Part shown: positions 36,228 through 45,320 of the stretch, one piece after another
Position numbering within the stretch: position 1 is the first letter of the stretch
Layout: each line of letters opens with the position of its first letter
From: Nocardia cerradoensis NBRC 101014
Lineage (GTDB): Bacteria; Actinomycetota; Actinomycetes; Mycobacteriales; Mycobacteriaceae
Length of the DNA: 64,000 nt
Reading direction: 5' to 3'
NCBI RefSeq assembly: GCF_000308535.1
Contig: NZ_BAFW01000146.1
Coordinates: 62,001 to 126,000 of the forward strand
Translations under genes and position numbers: made by a program
Notes under the pieces: generated by a model
Told to the model about the DNA's origin: nothing
Seen by the model: only the letters and a program-made list of their open reading frames with translations
Databases searched by the model: none

Positions 36228-37265
36228 TCAGCGTCTGACGTGGGCCGATCCATCCGCGATGAGGGCCTCGACCTCCGCGAGCGAGGCCATGGACGCATCC
36301 CCCGGTGTCGTCATGACGAGGGCTCCGTGAGCCGTGCCGTAGGCAAGAGCGCGCTCGACCGGGACGCCGGCGAGCAGACCGTAGATCAGGCCGGCGGCGA
36401 AGGCATCGCCGGAGCCGACGCGGTCCAGGACATGCAGTCCGTACATCCGGGGGCCGGTCACGAAACCGGTCTCGGCGGACCAAGCAGCCGAGGACCAGTC
36501 GTTGACATCGGCGGAGGAGACCTCGCGCAACGTCGTCGCCACGACCGATGCTTCGGGGACCCGGGACGCCGCCTCCCCCAGCGCGTCCGCCACCTCATCG
36601 GCACCGACACGCACATCACCCGGGTGCGTGCCGGCCAATGCGAGGGCACCCACGACGACATCGGCATGCCGGGCCAGGCGCAGATCGACCTCGCGGGCAC
36701 CGGCCGGGCCACCCCTGTCCGCCCAGATACTGGGGCGGTAATTGGGGTCGTAGGAGACGGTGAGGCCATGGCGACGGGCGGCCACCATGGCCTCCTCGGC
36801 CACCTCGACAGTGGTTTCCGACAGGCCGGCGAAGATACCGCCGGTGTGGAACCACCGCGGGCCGGCTCCGAATATCGCGTCCCAGTCGAAATCACCCGGG
36901 CGCAGCTGACAGATCGCGGTGTGCGCGCGATCGCTGACACCGAGCGCGCCACGGATGCCGTAGCCGCGCTCGACGAAGTTCAGCCCGTTGCGAGCCGTGC
37001 GGCCGATGCCATCGCCCGGCACCCAGCGGATCAGCGAGGTGTCGACTCCCCCTTGAAGTATCAGATCCTCGACCAGTCTGCCGACGGGGTTGTCGGCCAA
37101 GGCGGTGGCGACGGCGGTCCGCAAACCGAAGCAGCGGCGCAGGCCTCGTACGACGTTGTACTCACCGCCGCCCTCCCAGACCTGGAAGGTGCGGGCGGTC
37201 CGGATGCGGCCCTCGCCCGGGTCGAAGCGCAGCATCACCTCGCCCAGGGCCACCACGTCGGTCAC
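36228..37265 (-). CDS. kdgK: PfkB-family sugar kinase, probably 2-keto-3-deoxygluconate kinase
   Basis: From GTG 37265, overlapping the aldolase stop by GTGA, the product is 345 residues. The PfkB signature near the C-terminus reads DRVGSGDAFAAGLIYGL with the catalytic Asp in GSGDAF. The N-terminus (VALGEVMLRFDPGEGRIRTA) and GGGEYNVVRGL resemble KDG kinases. Coupled to a KDPG aldolase and downstream of an IlvD/Edd dehydratase, it should phosphorylate KDG to KDPG. A different keto-deoxy acid is possible. It is the last gene of the operon. Confidence 0.87.
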   Translation of the reverse strand: MTDVVALGEVMLRFDPGEGRIRTARTFQVWEGGGEYNVVRGLRRCFGLRTAVATALADNPVGRLVEDLILQGGVDTSLIRWVPGDGIGRTARNGLNFVERGYGIRGALGVSDRAHTAICQLRPGDFDWDAIFGAGPRWFHTGGIFAGLSETTVEVAEEAMVAARRHGLTVSYDPNYRPSIWADRGGPAGAREVDLRLARHADVVVGALALAGTHPGDVRVGADEVADALGEAASRVPEASVVATTLREVSSADVNDWSSAAWSAETGFVTGPRMYGLHVLDRVGSGDAFAAGLIYGLLAGVPVERALAYGTAHGALVMTTPGDASMASLAEVEALIADGSAHVRR

Positions 37266-37891
37266 GGCGTGCTCCGATCGACGGCCTCGGCGGTCAGCCT
37301 GCGGATTTCCGCGTAGTCGCCCCGCTCCAGAAGCGTTGCGGTCGCCATCCAGCTGCCGCCGACGGCAACAACCGCCGGATCGGCGAGATACGAGGCCAGG
37401 TGGGAGTCCTGAATCCCACCGGTCGGAATGAAGCCGGCCTGCGGGAACGGCGCCGCGAGCGCCCTGAGAGTGCGCAATCCGCCGAGTGGTTCGGCGGGAA
37501 AGAGCTTGACCGTGTGGCAGCCGGCCCGCAACGCACGCATCAGCTCGGTGGCGGTGGCCACGCCCGGCACCACAGGCACCTCGAGCTCCCGGCACCTGGC
37601 CACGACCTCCTCGGCGTAGCCGGGTGAGACGACGAAGCGGGCCCCGGCGGCCACGGCGCGATCCACCTGCTCCCGGGTGAGCACTGTGCCCGCACCGACC
37701 GTCAGGGCGTCATGCGCCGCCATCGTCTCGAGTACCTGCTCAGCGCCCACGGTGCGGAAGGTGACCTCGGCGCAGCGCGCACCGCCTGACGCGAGGGCCT
37801 CGGCCAGGAGGTGGGCCGTGGCCGGGTCGGGCACGGTCAGCACCGGCAGGATCCGGGAACCCTGCAACACGGAGTCCATAGGACTCGTCAT
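37262..37891 (-). CDS. eda: KDPG/KHG aldolase (Eda-like)
   Basis: This 209-residue class I aldolase has catalytic Glu42 (AEVTFRT) and the Schiff-base Lys129 in HTVKLFPAE, with GAGTVLT and FIPTGGI as in Eda. It cleaves 2-keto-3-deoxy-6-phosphogluconate to pyruvate and glyceraldehyde 3-phosphate. It precedes the KDG kinase with a four-base overlap and follows the 2-hydroxyacid dehydrogenase by 27 bp, completing a short Entner-Doudoroff module. Confidence 0.92.
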   Translation of the reverse strand: MTSPMDSVLQGSRILPVLTVPDPATAHLLAEALASGGARCAEVTFRTVGAEQVLETMAAHDALTVGAGTVLTREQVDRAVAAGARFVVSPGYAEEVVARCRELEVPVVPGVATATELMRALRAGCHTVKLFPAEPLGGLRTLRALAAPFPQAGFIPTGGIQDSHLASYLADPAVVAVGGSWMATATLLERGDYAEIRRLTAEAVDRSTP

Positions 37892-37918
37892 CGGCCGAAC
37901 CGTCCGCCGTGCACGGCG

Positions 37919-38950
37919 TCAACCCTGGGCTTCGCCGCGACCGGGCCCGGCGCCGGGCGGTAGCTCGTTGACCGGGAATCGTGCCGGTTGCCCGGTCAGA
38001 ACCCGTACGGCCTCTTCGGCGGCGATGGTCCGCACCGTTGCGATGGACTCCACGGAGTAGTAGGCGGAGTGTGGTGTGACGATGACGTTGGGCAGCTCGA
38101 GGAGGGGGTTGGTCGGGCGCCACACGCGCTGTTTCGCGGGTTCCTCCTCGAGGTCGTCCAGTGCCGCGCCGGCGATCCACCCTTCGGTGAGCGCCTGCTG
38201 GATCGCCGCGTCCTCGACGATGGGTCCGCGTGCGGTGTTGACCAGGATGGCGGTCGGCTTCATCCGGCGCAGCGTCGCGCGATCGAAGGCATGGTGTGTC
38301 TGCGGAGTGAGTGGCATTTGGATCACCACGCAGTCGGCACCCTCCACGAGGTCGTCGAACGACGTCGGCCGGACCTGGGCCGCTCGGATCTCGGACTGGT
38401 CGATGAACGGGTCGTGCGCCCAGACCTCGACGCCGAATCCTTTCGCACGTTCGGCGATGAGCTTCGCGATCGCGCCGAAAGACAGCAGACCCAGCACCTG
38501 ACCGCGCAATCTGTGGATGGGCTCTCCGGTCTTCCAGTGCCATTCGCCCCGCCGGGTCGCCCGGTCGTACTGGCAGATCTTGCGCGCGGCCGCGAGCCAG
38601 AGCGCGATCGCATGGTCGGCGACCTCGTCGGCGCACCAATCGTTGGGTGCGTTGGTGACCTGAATTCCGTGCCTGGTCGCAGCCTCCACGTCGACGATGT
38701 CGACACCGGTGCCGTAGCGCGCGATCACCCGGCAGCGGGGCAACGCGCCGATGGCACGCGACCCCACCAGCGCGTACTGGGTCAGGATGCCGTCGGCCTC
38801 GAGTCCCGCCTCGATCACCTCGTCCTCGCTCTTGCACTGCGCGGCGAGGAGCCGCAATCCGGCGGCCTCGACGATCGCGCGTTCGATGTCGACATCGCCG
38901 AAGTCGTAGTCGGCGATCAGGATCGTGTCGCGTGTATCAGTGTGAGTCAC
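37919..38950 (-). CDS. D-isomer-specific 2-hydroxyacid dehydrogenase
   Basis: The 343-residue protein has the NAD domain loop near LGLLSFGAIAKLIAERAKGF, and the catalytic Arg in NTARGP, Glu in the LDDLEEEPA region and His in TPHSAYYS. The nucleotide loop reads GLLSFGAIA, lacking the usual second glycine of GxGxxG, which is odd. The family includes glyoxylate, 2-ketogluconate and phosphoglycerate-type reductases. In this operon a 2-ketogluconate reductase feeding gluconate to the dehydratase is plausible. It overlaps the dehydratase gene end by 14 bp. Confidence 0.85.
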   Translation of the reverse strand: MTHTDTRDTILIADYDFGDVDIERAIVEAAGLRLLAAQCKSEDEVIEAGLEADGILTQYALVGSRAIGALPRCRVIARYGTGVDIVDVEAATRHGIQVTNAPNDWCADEVADHAIALWLAAARKICQYDRATRRGEWHWKTGEPIHRLRGQVLGLLSFGAIAKLIAERAKGFGVEVWAHDPFIDQSEIRAAQVRPTSFDDLVEGADCVVIQMPLTPQTHHAFDRATLRRMKPTAILVNTARGPIVEDAAIQQALTEGWIAGAALDDLEEEPAKQRVWRPTNPLLELPNVIVTPHSAYYSVESIATVRTIAAEEAVRVLTGQPARFPVNELPPGAGPGRGEAQG

Positions 38951-40736
38951 GAGGAATCCCCTTGGTATGGACGAGATCCTGGTATGACACGGCGAGCTCC
39001 AGGCAGCCTCCGCTGTCCAGTTGACCGACCGTGGAACGGTAGATCTCCTGCCATGGTGTCTGGTGCTCGAGCGCCGGTGGTGTGTAGTCGGCCCACCGCG
39101 CCGCGATCTCCTCGGCGGTCAGCAGGGCATCGACGCGCGCATTGTCGATGTCGACGCGGATCCGGTCACCGGTGCGCAGAATGGCGAGATTTCCGCCGGC
39201 CGCGGCCTCGGGACTGGCGTTGAGGATGGACGGCGCGTCGGATGTGCCGCTCTGCCGGCCGTCCCCCAGCGTGGGCAGGGCCATGATGCCTTGCTGGATC
39301 AGCGTGGCGGGAAGCTCCATGTTCACCACCTCAGCGGAGCCCGGATATCCGATGGGCCCGGTGTAGCGGATGACCAGAATGCAGTCCTGATCGATGCCCA
39401 GCTCGGGGTCGTCGATGCGGGCGTGGTAGTCCTCGGGCCCGTCGAAGACGATGGCACGGTAGTCGAACGCGGGTGGCTTACCGGTGATGACCGATGTCTT
39501 CATGATCGCGGAGTCGAACAGGTTTCCGCTCATGACCAGCAGTCCGCCGTTTGCGGTGACGGGGTCGTGCACGGGTCGGATGACCGCCGGGTCGGCGGAC
39601 GGGACATCCTCGAGGTTTTCCGCCACGGTTCGGCCCGAGACGGTGACGGCATCACCGTGCAGGTATCCCGCTTCCAGCAGCGACCGCATGACTGCGGGGA
39701 CACCACCGGCGCGGTGGAAGTCCTCGCCGAGGAATTCGCCCGCCGGCGCGAGGTTCACCAGCACCGGGATGCCGTGTCCGACGCGCTGCCAGTCCTGGTT
39801 GGACAGTTCCACTCCGACATGGCGTGCGATGGCGTTGATGTGGATGGGCACGTTGGTCGAGGCCGCGATGGCGGAGGCGACCACGATCGAGTTCTCGAAA
39901 GCCCGCGTGGTCATGATCTTGCGGGGAGTCAGGTCCTCGCGGACCATGGACACCGCCCGGAGGCCGGTGGCGTAGGCCATTTGCGCACGCTCGTTGTAAG
40001 GGGCCGGAATCGACGCGCAACCGGGTAAGGACATGCCCAGCGCCTCGGCCAGGCTGTTCATCGACAGCGCCGTTCCCATGGTGTTGCAATGCCCGATGCT
40101 GGGCGCGGAGGCGGTCACCCGCGCCATGTATTCGTCGTAGTCGATCTCCCCCCTGGCCAGAAGCCGCTTGGACTGCCAGATCACCAACCCCGATCCCGTC
40201 CGCATACCCCTGTGATAGCCGTTGAGCATAGGCCCTCCGGACAGGACGATGGCCGGCATATTCACTGTCGCCGCCGCGGTCAGGCAGGCGGGTGTGGTCT
40301 TGTCACAGCCCGTCGTCAGCACCACTCCGTCGAGTGGATATCCATAGAGCACCTCGACCAGTCCGAGATAGGCGAGATTGCGGTCCAGCGCCGCGGTCGG
40401 ACGCTTTCCGGTCTCCTGCAACGGATGGACCGGGAACTCGAAGGGAATACCGCCGCCGTCGCGGACCCCATCCTTGATCCGGTCGGCAAGGGCGAGATGG
40501 TGCCGATTACAGGGCACCAGATCATTACCGGTCTGAGCGATCCCGATGATCGGCCGGCCCGACTGAAGTTCGGCCCGGGTGAGCCCGTAGTTCAGGAACC
40601 GCTCGAGATACAGAGCGGTCATCTCGCGGTTTCCCGCGTTGTCCCACCATGCCTGGCTCCGCAGCTCCCCCGCGGCGCGCCCGGCCGATGGCGTATGTCG
40701 TGCGCCAGTTGGCGACGGCGAGTTCGGCTGGTTCAT
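38937..40736 (-). CDS. IlvD/Edd-family sugar-acid dehydratase
   Basis: The 599-residue enzyme has three cysteines at positions expected for the Fe-S cluster: Cys76 (DLVPCNRHH), Cys144 (TTGCDKTTPA) and Cys217 (SIGHCNTMG). It also has LPGCASIPAPYNER and SGTSDAPSILNASPEAAAGG near the C-terminus. The GHCNTMGTA wording matches the sugar-acid (pentonate/hexonate) dehydratase branch rather than amino-acid IlvD. In this context it should dehydrate gluconate (or a related aldonate) to KDG. Its ATG overlaps the stop of the preceding dehydrogenase gene. Confidence 0.9.
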   Translation of the reverse strand: MNQPNSPSPTGARHTPSAGRAAGELRSQAWWDNAGNREMTALYLERFLNYGLTRAELQSGRPIIGIAQTGNDLVPCNRHHLALADRIKDGVRDGGGIPFEFPVHPLQETGKRPTAALDRNLAYLGLVEVLYGYPLDGVVLTTGCDKTTPACLTAAATVNMPAIVLSGGPMLNGYHRGMRTGSGLVIWQSKRLLARGEIDYDEYMARVTASAPSIGHCNTMGTALSMNSLAEALGMSLPGCASIPAPYNERAQMAYATGLRAVSMVREDLTPRKIMTTRAFENSIVVASAIAASTNVPIHINAIARHVGVELSNQDWQRVGHGIPVLVNLAPAGEFLGEDFHRAGGVPAVMRSLLEAGYLHGDAVTVSGRTVAENLEDVPSADPAVIRPVHDPVTANGGLLVMSGNLFDSAIMKTSVITGKPPAFDYRAIVFDGPEDYHARIDDPELGIDQDCILVIRYTGPIGYPGSAEVVNMELPATLIQQGIMALPTLGDGRQSGTSDAPSILNASPEAAAGGNLAILRTGDRIRVDIDNARVDALLTAEEIAARWADYTPPALEHQTPWQEIYRSTVGQLDSGGCLELAVSYQDLVHTKGIPRDSH

Positions 40737-42124
40737 TGTCGGCGGTCTTTCCGGGTCGGGGTATGCGAGGTGCCGGGGCCCGCTGACCCCGCGGGATAGT
40801 CCTCGAGCGGGACCAGGTCACGCGACCAGGCCGAGATGATCGGGGTGACCACTCGCCACGACTCCTCCGCCTCGTCACCGCGGATGGACAGGGCCGGGTT
40901 GCCGAGCAACACGTCCAGCAGGAGCCGTCCGTAGGCGGGCAGGTCGGGCGGCGGGATCGCCGCATTCATGCTGAGCGGGACCAGAGTGCCCGCGGCGGCG
41001 CCGATGGCGGTGAGGGCGAGCGTGAGGTTTTCCGGCTCGAGGCCGAACCGGAGAACGTTCGGCGCTGCAGTCCCGTGATGGCCGAAAGGCATATGCGGGA
41101 CCGGCCGGAAATGGATGGCGACTTCCTTGCGGTCGGCGGCGAGGGCTTTGCCGGTGCGCAGCACGAAATCGGTTCCGGCCCATCGCCAGTTGCCGATCGC
41201 CAGCCGGACTTCGGTGAAGGTTTCGGTCCGTCGTTGCGGGTCCACACCCGGCTCGTCGGTGTAGGAAGGGACGTGCCGGTCGCCGATCACGCCGGCGGTG
41301 TACCGGGCTCGACGGGTGCGGCGCGGGATATCGTCGTCGGTCAGGGTGCGGATCGACCGCAGTACGTCGACCTTGCGGTCACGCAGATCCCGTTCGGACA
41401 GGGTGATCGGCGGTTCCATGGCCACCAGGCAGAGCAGTTGGAGCAGATGGTTCTGCACCATGTCCTCGAGCGCCCCCACCTGGTCGTAGTACCCGGCCCG
41501 GTCCTCGAGGGTGAGAGTTTCCTCCCAGACGATCTCGACCTCGGCGATATGCGCGCTGTTCCACAGCGATTCGAGCACCCGGTTGGCCAATCGGCTACCG
41601 AGCAGGTTCTGCACGGTGGTCATCGCGAGGAAATGGTCCACCCGGAAGACGGCCTGTTCCGGAACCAGATCTGCCAGCAACGTGTTGAGTTCCTGCGCGC
41701 TCGTGAGATCCTCCCCGAACGGCTTTTCGAATACGAGCCGGCTACCGGAAGGAAGACGCGCGGCGTCCAGGGTCCGGATCGCGGTGGAGAACAACGCCGG
41801 TGGCAACGCCAGGTAGACGGCCACCGCTCCCGCACCGCCGATCGCCTCCGCCACCTGCGCCGGATCACCGATATCGGCCTGCCGGTATCGCGCAGCGTCG
41901 AGAATCGCCCGCCGGGTGTCGGCCGAGGCGGCCGGGGCGTACCGATCGAGCTGTGCCGCAGCCCATTCCCGGAACTGTTCGTCATCGCGGCCCTTGCGGT
42001 CGGCGCAGACGACCTCGAAACCTGGTTCGAGGCGGCCGGTTTCGTGGAGTGCGGCCAACCCCGGCAGCAGATAGCGTCCGGCCAGGTCGCCTGTGCCGCC
42101 GAAAATGACGAGTCGTCGGATCAT
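40733..42124 (-). CDS. Glucose-6-phosphate-dehydrogenase-like enzyme with altered phosphate site
   Basis: The 463-residue protein aligns with Zwf through GGTGDLAGRYLLP (residues 9-21), EKPFGEDL (133-140), RVDHFLAMTTVQN (161-173) and DMVQNHLLQ (221-229, catalytic His226). In canonical enzymes the coenzyme loop carries a Lys (DLAKR) and the active-site helix reads RIDHYLGKE; here the Lys is Gly16, the Tyr is Phe165 and the Lys is Met168. These contact the substrate phosphate, so the enzyme may use unphosphorylated glucose or another aldose. It has ATGA overlaps with both neighbours. Confidence 0.85.
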   Translation of the reverse strand: MIRRLVIFGGTGDLAGRYLLPGLAALHETGRLEPGFEVVCADRKGRDDEQFREWAAAQLDRYAPAASADTRRAILDAARYRQADIGDPAQVAEAIGGAGAVAVYLALPPALFSTAIRTLDAARLPSGSRLVFEKPFGEDLTSAQELNTLLADLVPEQAVFRVDHFLAMTTVQNLLGSRLANRVLESLWNSAHIAEVEIVWEETLTLEDRAGYYDQVGALEDMVQNHLLQLLCLVAMEPPITLSERDLRDRKVDVLRSIRTLTDDDIPRRTRRARYTAGVIGDRHVPSYTDEPGVDPQRRTETFTEVRLAIGNWRWAGTDFVLRTGKALAADRKEVAIHFRPVPHMPFGHHGTAAPNVLRFGLEPENLTLALTAIGAAAGTLVPLSMNAAIPPPDLPAYGRLLLDVLLGNPALSIRGDEAEESWRVVTPIISAWSRDLVPLEDYPAGSAGPGTSHTPTRKDRRQ

Positions 42125-43947
42125 CGTGTGGCCTCCTCTGCGCGTGCGAGGTTCACGCCACTGGCGATGACGCCGATGTGGCTGAACGCCTGCGGGAAAT
42201 TGCCCGTGAACGCACCGGTGGACGGGTCGATCTGTTCGGAGAACAGCCCGAGGGTGCTGGCACGGGCGCAGAGGGATTCGTAACGCTGCGCGGCCTCCTC
42301 GATACGACCCTGCATGGTCAGGTTGTCGATCAGCCAGAAGCTGCACAGGACGAACGCGCCTTCGTCACCGGGCAGGCCGTCGGGCGATTCGTCATGCAGA
42401 TACCGGTAGAGCAGCCCACCTCCGGCGTCCAGGCGGTCGGCGATCGCCGCGGTCGTCGCCACCATGCGCGGATGATCGGCCGGAACGACATGTCGCAGCG
42501 GCAGCGCCAGCAGACTGGCATCGAGTGCGGAACCTCCGTCGAGATGGGCACTCAACGTCTGGGCCCGTTCGTTCCAGGCGCTTTCCAGGATGGACTCGCG
42601 GATGTGCGCAGCGGTGGAGCGCCAGGTACCGACGGGGCCGGGTAGCCGGAAACGCTCGCCGATCGACGCGGCCCGGTCGAGCGCGACCTGGCACAGTCCC
42701 GCGCTGTAGGTGAACGCACGCCCCTCACTGCGAACCTCCCAGATCCCTTGATCGGGTTGCGCCCACGCGCGGCCGGCCATATCCGCCAAACCGGCCAGAC
42801 CGGCCCACAGCACAGGCTGCAGATCGCCGCCGGCCCGCAGCCATTGGTCGGCGCAATCGAGAATCTCGCCATACAGGTCGTGCTGACGCTGATCGGCGGC
42901 CCCGTTGCCCCACCGGACGGGCGCCGAACGCCGGTAGCCCTCGAGCCCGGCGTCCACTATCTCGTCGGGAACCGGATCCCCGTCCAGGTCGTACATGATC
43001 CGCGGCCGCTCGCCACGTTCGACCGCGTCGAGGACCCAGCCGAGGAACGCATCCGCCTCACCGCGAAAGCCGATGCGGCGCAACGCGAAAACAGCGTAGG
43101 CGGCGTCGCGGATCCAGACATACCGGTAGTCCCAGTTGCGAACACCGCCGATCGGCGCCGGCAGCGAGGAGGTCGGTGCGGCGATCACCGACCCGCTCGC
43201 CCAGTGATCGCACATCTTGAGCGTGATCGCCGCCCGCCGGACGAGGTTCTGCTGCGGGCCCGCGTAGTCACAGCCGTCCAGCCACGACCGCCAGGCATTC
43301 GCCGTGTCCCGCAGCATCGCGCCCGCATCGAACCGATGGTGCCGATGAAATCGACCCCACGACAACGCCAGGTCCACATGCTCGCCCTGCGCCAAGTCGA
43401 AGACGGTCTGTAAACCCGACATCGGGCGGGTGCTGCGCAGATGCATCCGTAACCGCGGCTGCGACGCCGAGCGGATCTCGATTCCGCTCAGCAGCGGCCG
43501 CACCTCGGCCCCGCCTCTCGGCGACACCTCGACGGCCAACCGGACCCGGCCTTCGATGACGAGGGCGCTGCGAACGAGTTCCGCTCTGTCGGCGGCGGCG
43601 TCTTCGCCGAGGTCGGCACCCGAACGCAGAGCCATCGCATCGGTGACCCGCACGACTCCGGTGGCGCACCGCAGCTCGGTTTCCAGTACCCCTGTGTCCG
43701 GCCGATAGCGTTGCCGGCCCTCGCGCAGATCCGCCGGTGCGATGGTGAACGATCCGCCCCGAGCATGATCGAGAAGCCCGCAGAACAGAGGTGCGGCGTC
43801 GAACCGTGGAATGCACAACCAGGGAATCGAGCCGTCGACACCGACCAGAGCGGCCGTCGCGCCGTCTCCGATCAGGCCGTAATCCTCCAGAGACAGGTAG
43901 CCATCGACCCGGTGTATCGGGCGAAACGGTGGATCGGGATCGTGCAT
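42121..43947 (-). CDS. GH15 glucoamylase/trehalase-family glycoside hydrolase
   Basis: The 608-residue protein has the usual GH15 layout of an N-terminal beta-sandwich (GYLSLEDYGLIGDGATAALV, GSIPWLCIPRFDAAPLF) and an (alpha/alpha)6 catalytic barrel (APTSSLPAPIGGVRNWDYRY with VWIRDAAY; later DEGAFVLCSFWLIDNL). No signal peptide is seen, so it acts in the cytoplasm; mycobacterial relatives are trehalases or glucoamylase-like. It heads the sugar operon and would release free glucose for the following dehydrogenase. ATG 43947 has GGAGGTG upstream. Confidence 0.9.
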   Translation of the reverse strand: MHDPDPPFRPIHRVDGYLSLEDYGLIGDGATAALVGVDGSIPWLCIPRFDAAPLFCGLLDHARGGSFTIAPADLREGRQRYRPDTGVLETELRCATGVVRVTDAMALRSGADLGEDAAADRAELVRSALVIEGRVRLAVEVSPRGGAEVRPLLSGIEIRSASQPRLRMHLRSTRPMSGLQTVFDLAQGEHVDLALSWGRFHRHHRFDAGAMLRDTANAWRSWLDGCDYAGPQQNLVRRAAITLKMCDHWASGSVIAAPTSSLPAPIGGVRNWDYRYVWIRDAAYAVFALRRIGFRGEADAFLGWVLDAVERGERPRIMYDLDGDPVPDEIVDAGLEGYRRSAPVRWGNGAADQRQHDLYGEILDCADQWLRAGGDLQPVLWAGLAGLADMAGRAWAQPDQGIWEVRSEGRAFTYSAGLCQVALDRAASIGERFRLPGPVGTWRSTAAHIRESILESAWNERAQTLSAHLDGGSALDASLLALPLRHVVPADHPRMVATTAAIADRLDAGGGLLYRYLHDESPDGLPGDEGAFVLCSFWLIDNLTMQGRIEEAAQRYESLCARASTLGLFSEQIDPSTGAFTGNFPQAFSHIGVIASGVNLARAEEATR

Positions 43948-44193
43948 CACACCTCCTCCACGGCACACGCAGCTCGTCGTGATCGGATCACGGGTACAGC
44001 GGGTGATTCCCCCGGCAACCTCACAGACATGGCACTGATCGGGCCGGTGTCAGCCAGTTTCAAGAATTGCGGCTAGAGCTATGATGGTACAGCTAATTTT
44101 CCGCATCGGTGCTGGTGCGGCAATGGCGATCGGCTGGTAAGCCAGGAATCGGGCCCCGCTGATTCTCCATCCGACGGAAGGAGAGCCGGAAAG

Positions 44194-45213
44194 ATGACAA
44201 CCATGCGGTCTGTCGTCGCCGACACGATAGGCGAACCATCCGCGGTGTTGAATTTGCGGGTGCGCCCGCTTCCGGAGCCCGGTCCCGGCGAGGTCCGGAT
44301 CCGGGTGATGGCCGCGCCGGTCCATGCCAGCGATCTGCACACCATCCGCGGCCGATATGGATTCACGCCGGAGTTTCCGGCGGTGCCCGGTATCGAATCG
44401 GTGGGGGTGATCGACGAACTCGGAAGCGGCACAACCGGTCTGCGCGTGGGGCAACGCGTCGTCACGATCGGAGTCACGGGCACCTGGCAGGAGTTCGTCG
44501 TCGCCGAAGCCGCTCGGGTACTGCCCGTGCCCGCCGGCATGAGCGATTCGACGGCGGCCCAGATCCTCACCAATCCGCTCACCGCCGTGGTCTTGACCGG
44601 TGATGAGCTCGACGTTCGATCGGGTGAATGGCTCCTGCAGACCGCTGCCGGTTCCACCGTGGGCCAGTTGGTCATCCAACTCGGAGCCCACATCGGTTTC
44701 AAGACCCTCAACGTCGTGCGCCGCCGATCGGCCGTCGACGAGATCCTCGCGCTGGGCGGCACCGCGGCGATCTGCACCGAGGACGAAGACCTGCGCGAAC
44801 GGGTCGCGGACATCACCGGCCACACCGGCGTGTCCAAGGCGATCGACTGTGTCGCCGGCCAGGTGGGCGCCGAGGTTTCGCGGGCGCTCGCCCCGCATGG
44901 TGAGCTCGTCGTCTACGGTGCGCTGTCCACGCACCGCCACACCGAGCCCGGCAAACTCGCTATCCCGATCTTCGCGCGCTCACTGATCTACGAAACCAAG
45001 ACGGTCCGCGGGTTCTGGCTGTTTCGCCGGCTCACCGAGACTCCGAGGGATCGGATGGCCGCGGCGATCGACCGGACGCTTCAGCTCGCCGACCGTGGTG
45101 TGCTGCGCGTGCCCGAGGGCCGGCCGATCTCCCTCGAGAAGTTCAGCGAAGCCGTCTACCTGGCAGAAGCTCCCGAACACGGCGGCAAACCGCTGCTGAT
45201 ATTCGACCGGTAG
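44194..45213 (+). CDS. Zinc-less MDR-family enoyl/quinone reductase
   Basis: This 339-residue medium-chain dehydrogenase has an N-terminal GroES-like domain (PGPGEVRIRVMAAPVHASDL, PAVPGIESVGVIDELGSG) and a Rossmann domain (WLLQTAAGSTVGQLVIQLG, then NVVRRRSAVDEI, an Arg-rich pocket that suggests NADPH). The pattern is that of the mitochondrial trans-2-enoyl-CoA reductase/quinone reductase branch; catalytic zinc ligands are not evident. It is divergent from the sugar operon and 108 bp before an SDR gene with which it may be co-transcribed. Confidence 0.85.
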   Translation: MTTMRSVVADTIGEPSAVLNLRVRPLPEPGPGEVRIRVMAAPVHASDLHTIRGRYGFTPEFPAVPGIESVGVIDELGSGTTGLRVGQRVVTIGVTGTWQEFVVAEAARVLPVPAGMSDSTAAQILTNPLTAVVLTGDELDVRSGEWLLQTAAGSTVGQLVIQLGAHIGFKTLNVVRRRSAVDEILALGGTAAICTEDEDLRERVADITGHTGVSKAIDCVAGQVGAEVSRALAPHGELVVYGALSTHRHTEPGKLAIPIFARSLIYETKTVRGFWLFRRLTETPRDRMAAAIDRTLQLADRGVLRVPEGRPISLEKFSEAVYLAEAPEHGGKPLLIFDR

Positions 45214-45320
45214 GAGGCAGATTCACCCTGACCTGCACGCAGGTGGACAGGCTGACCGCCCGATCGCGTGGTCGGCGGCCGTACTGGATTCGGTTCTCAC
45301 TCCATCGAGGGAGAGTGATC

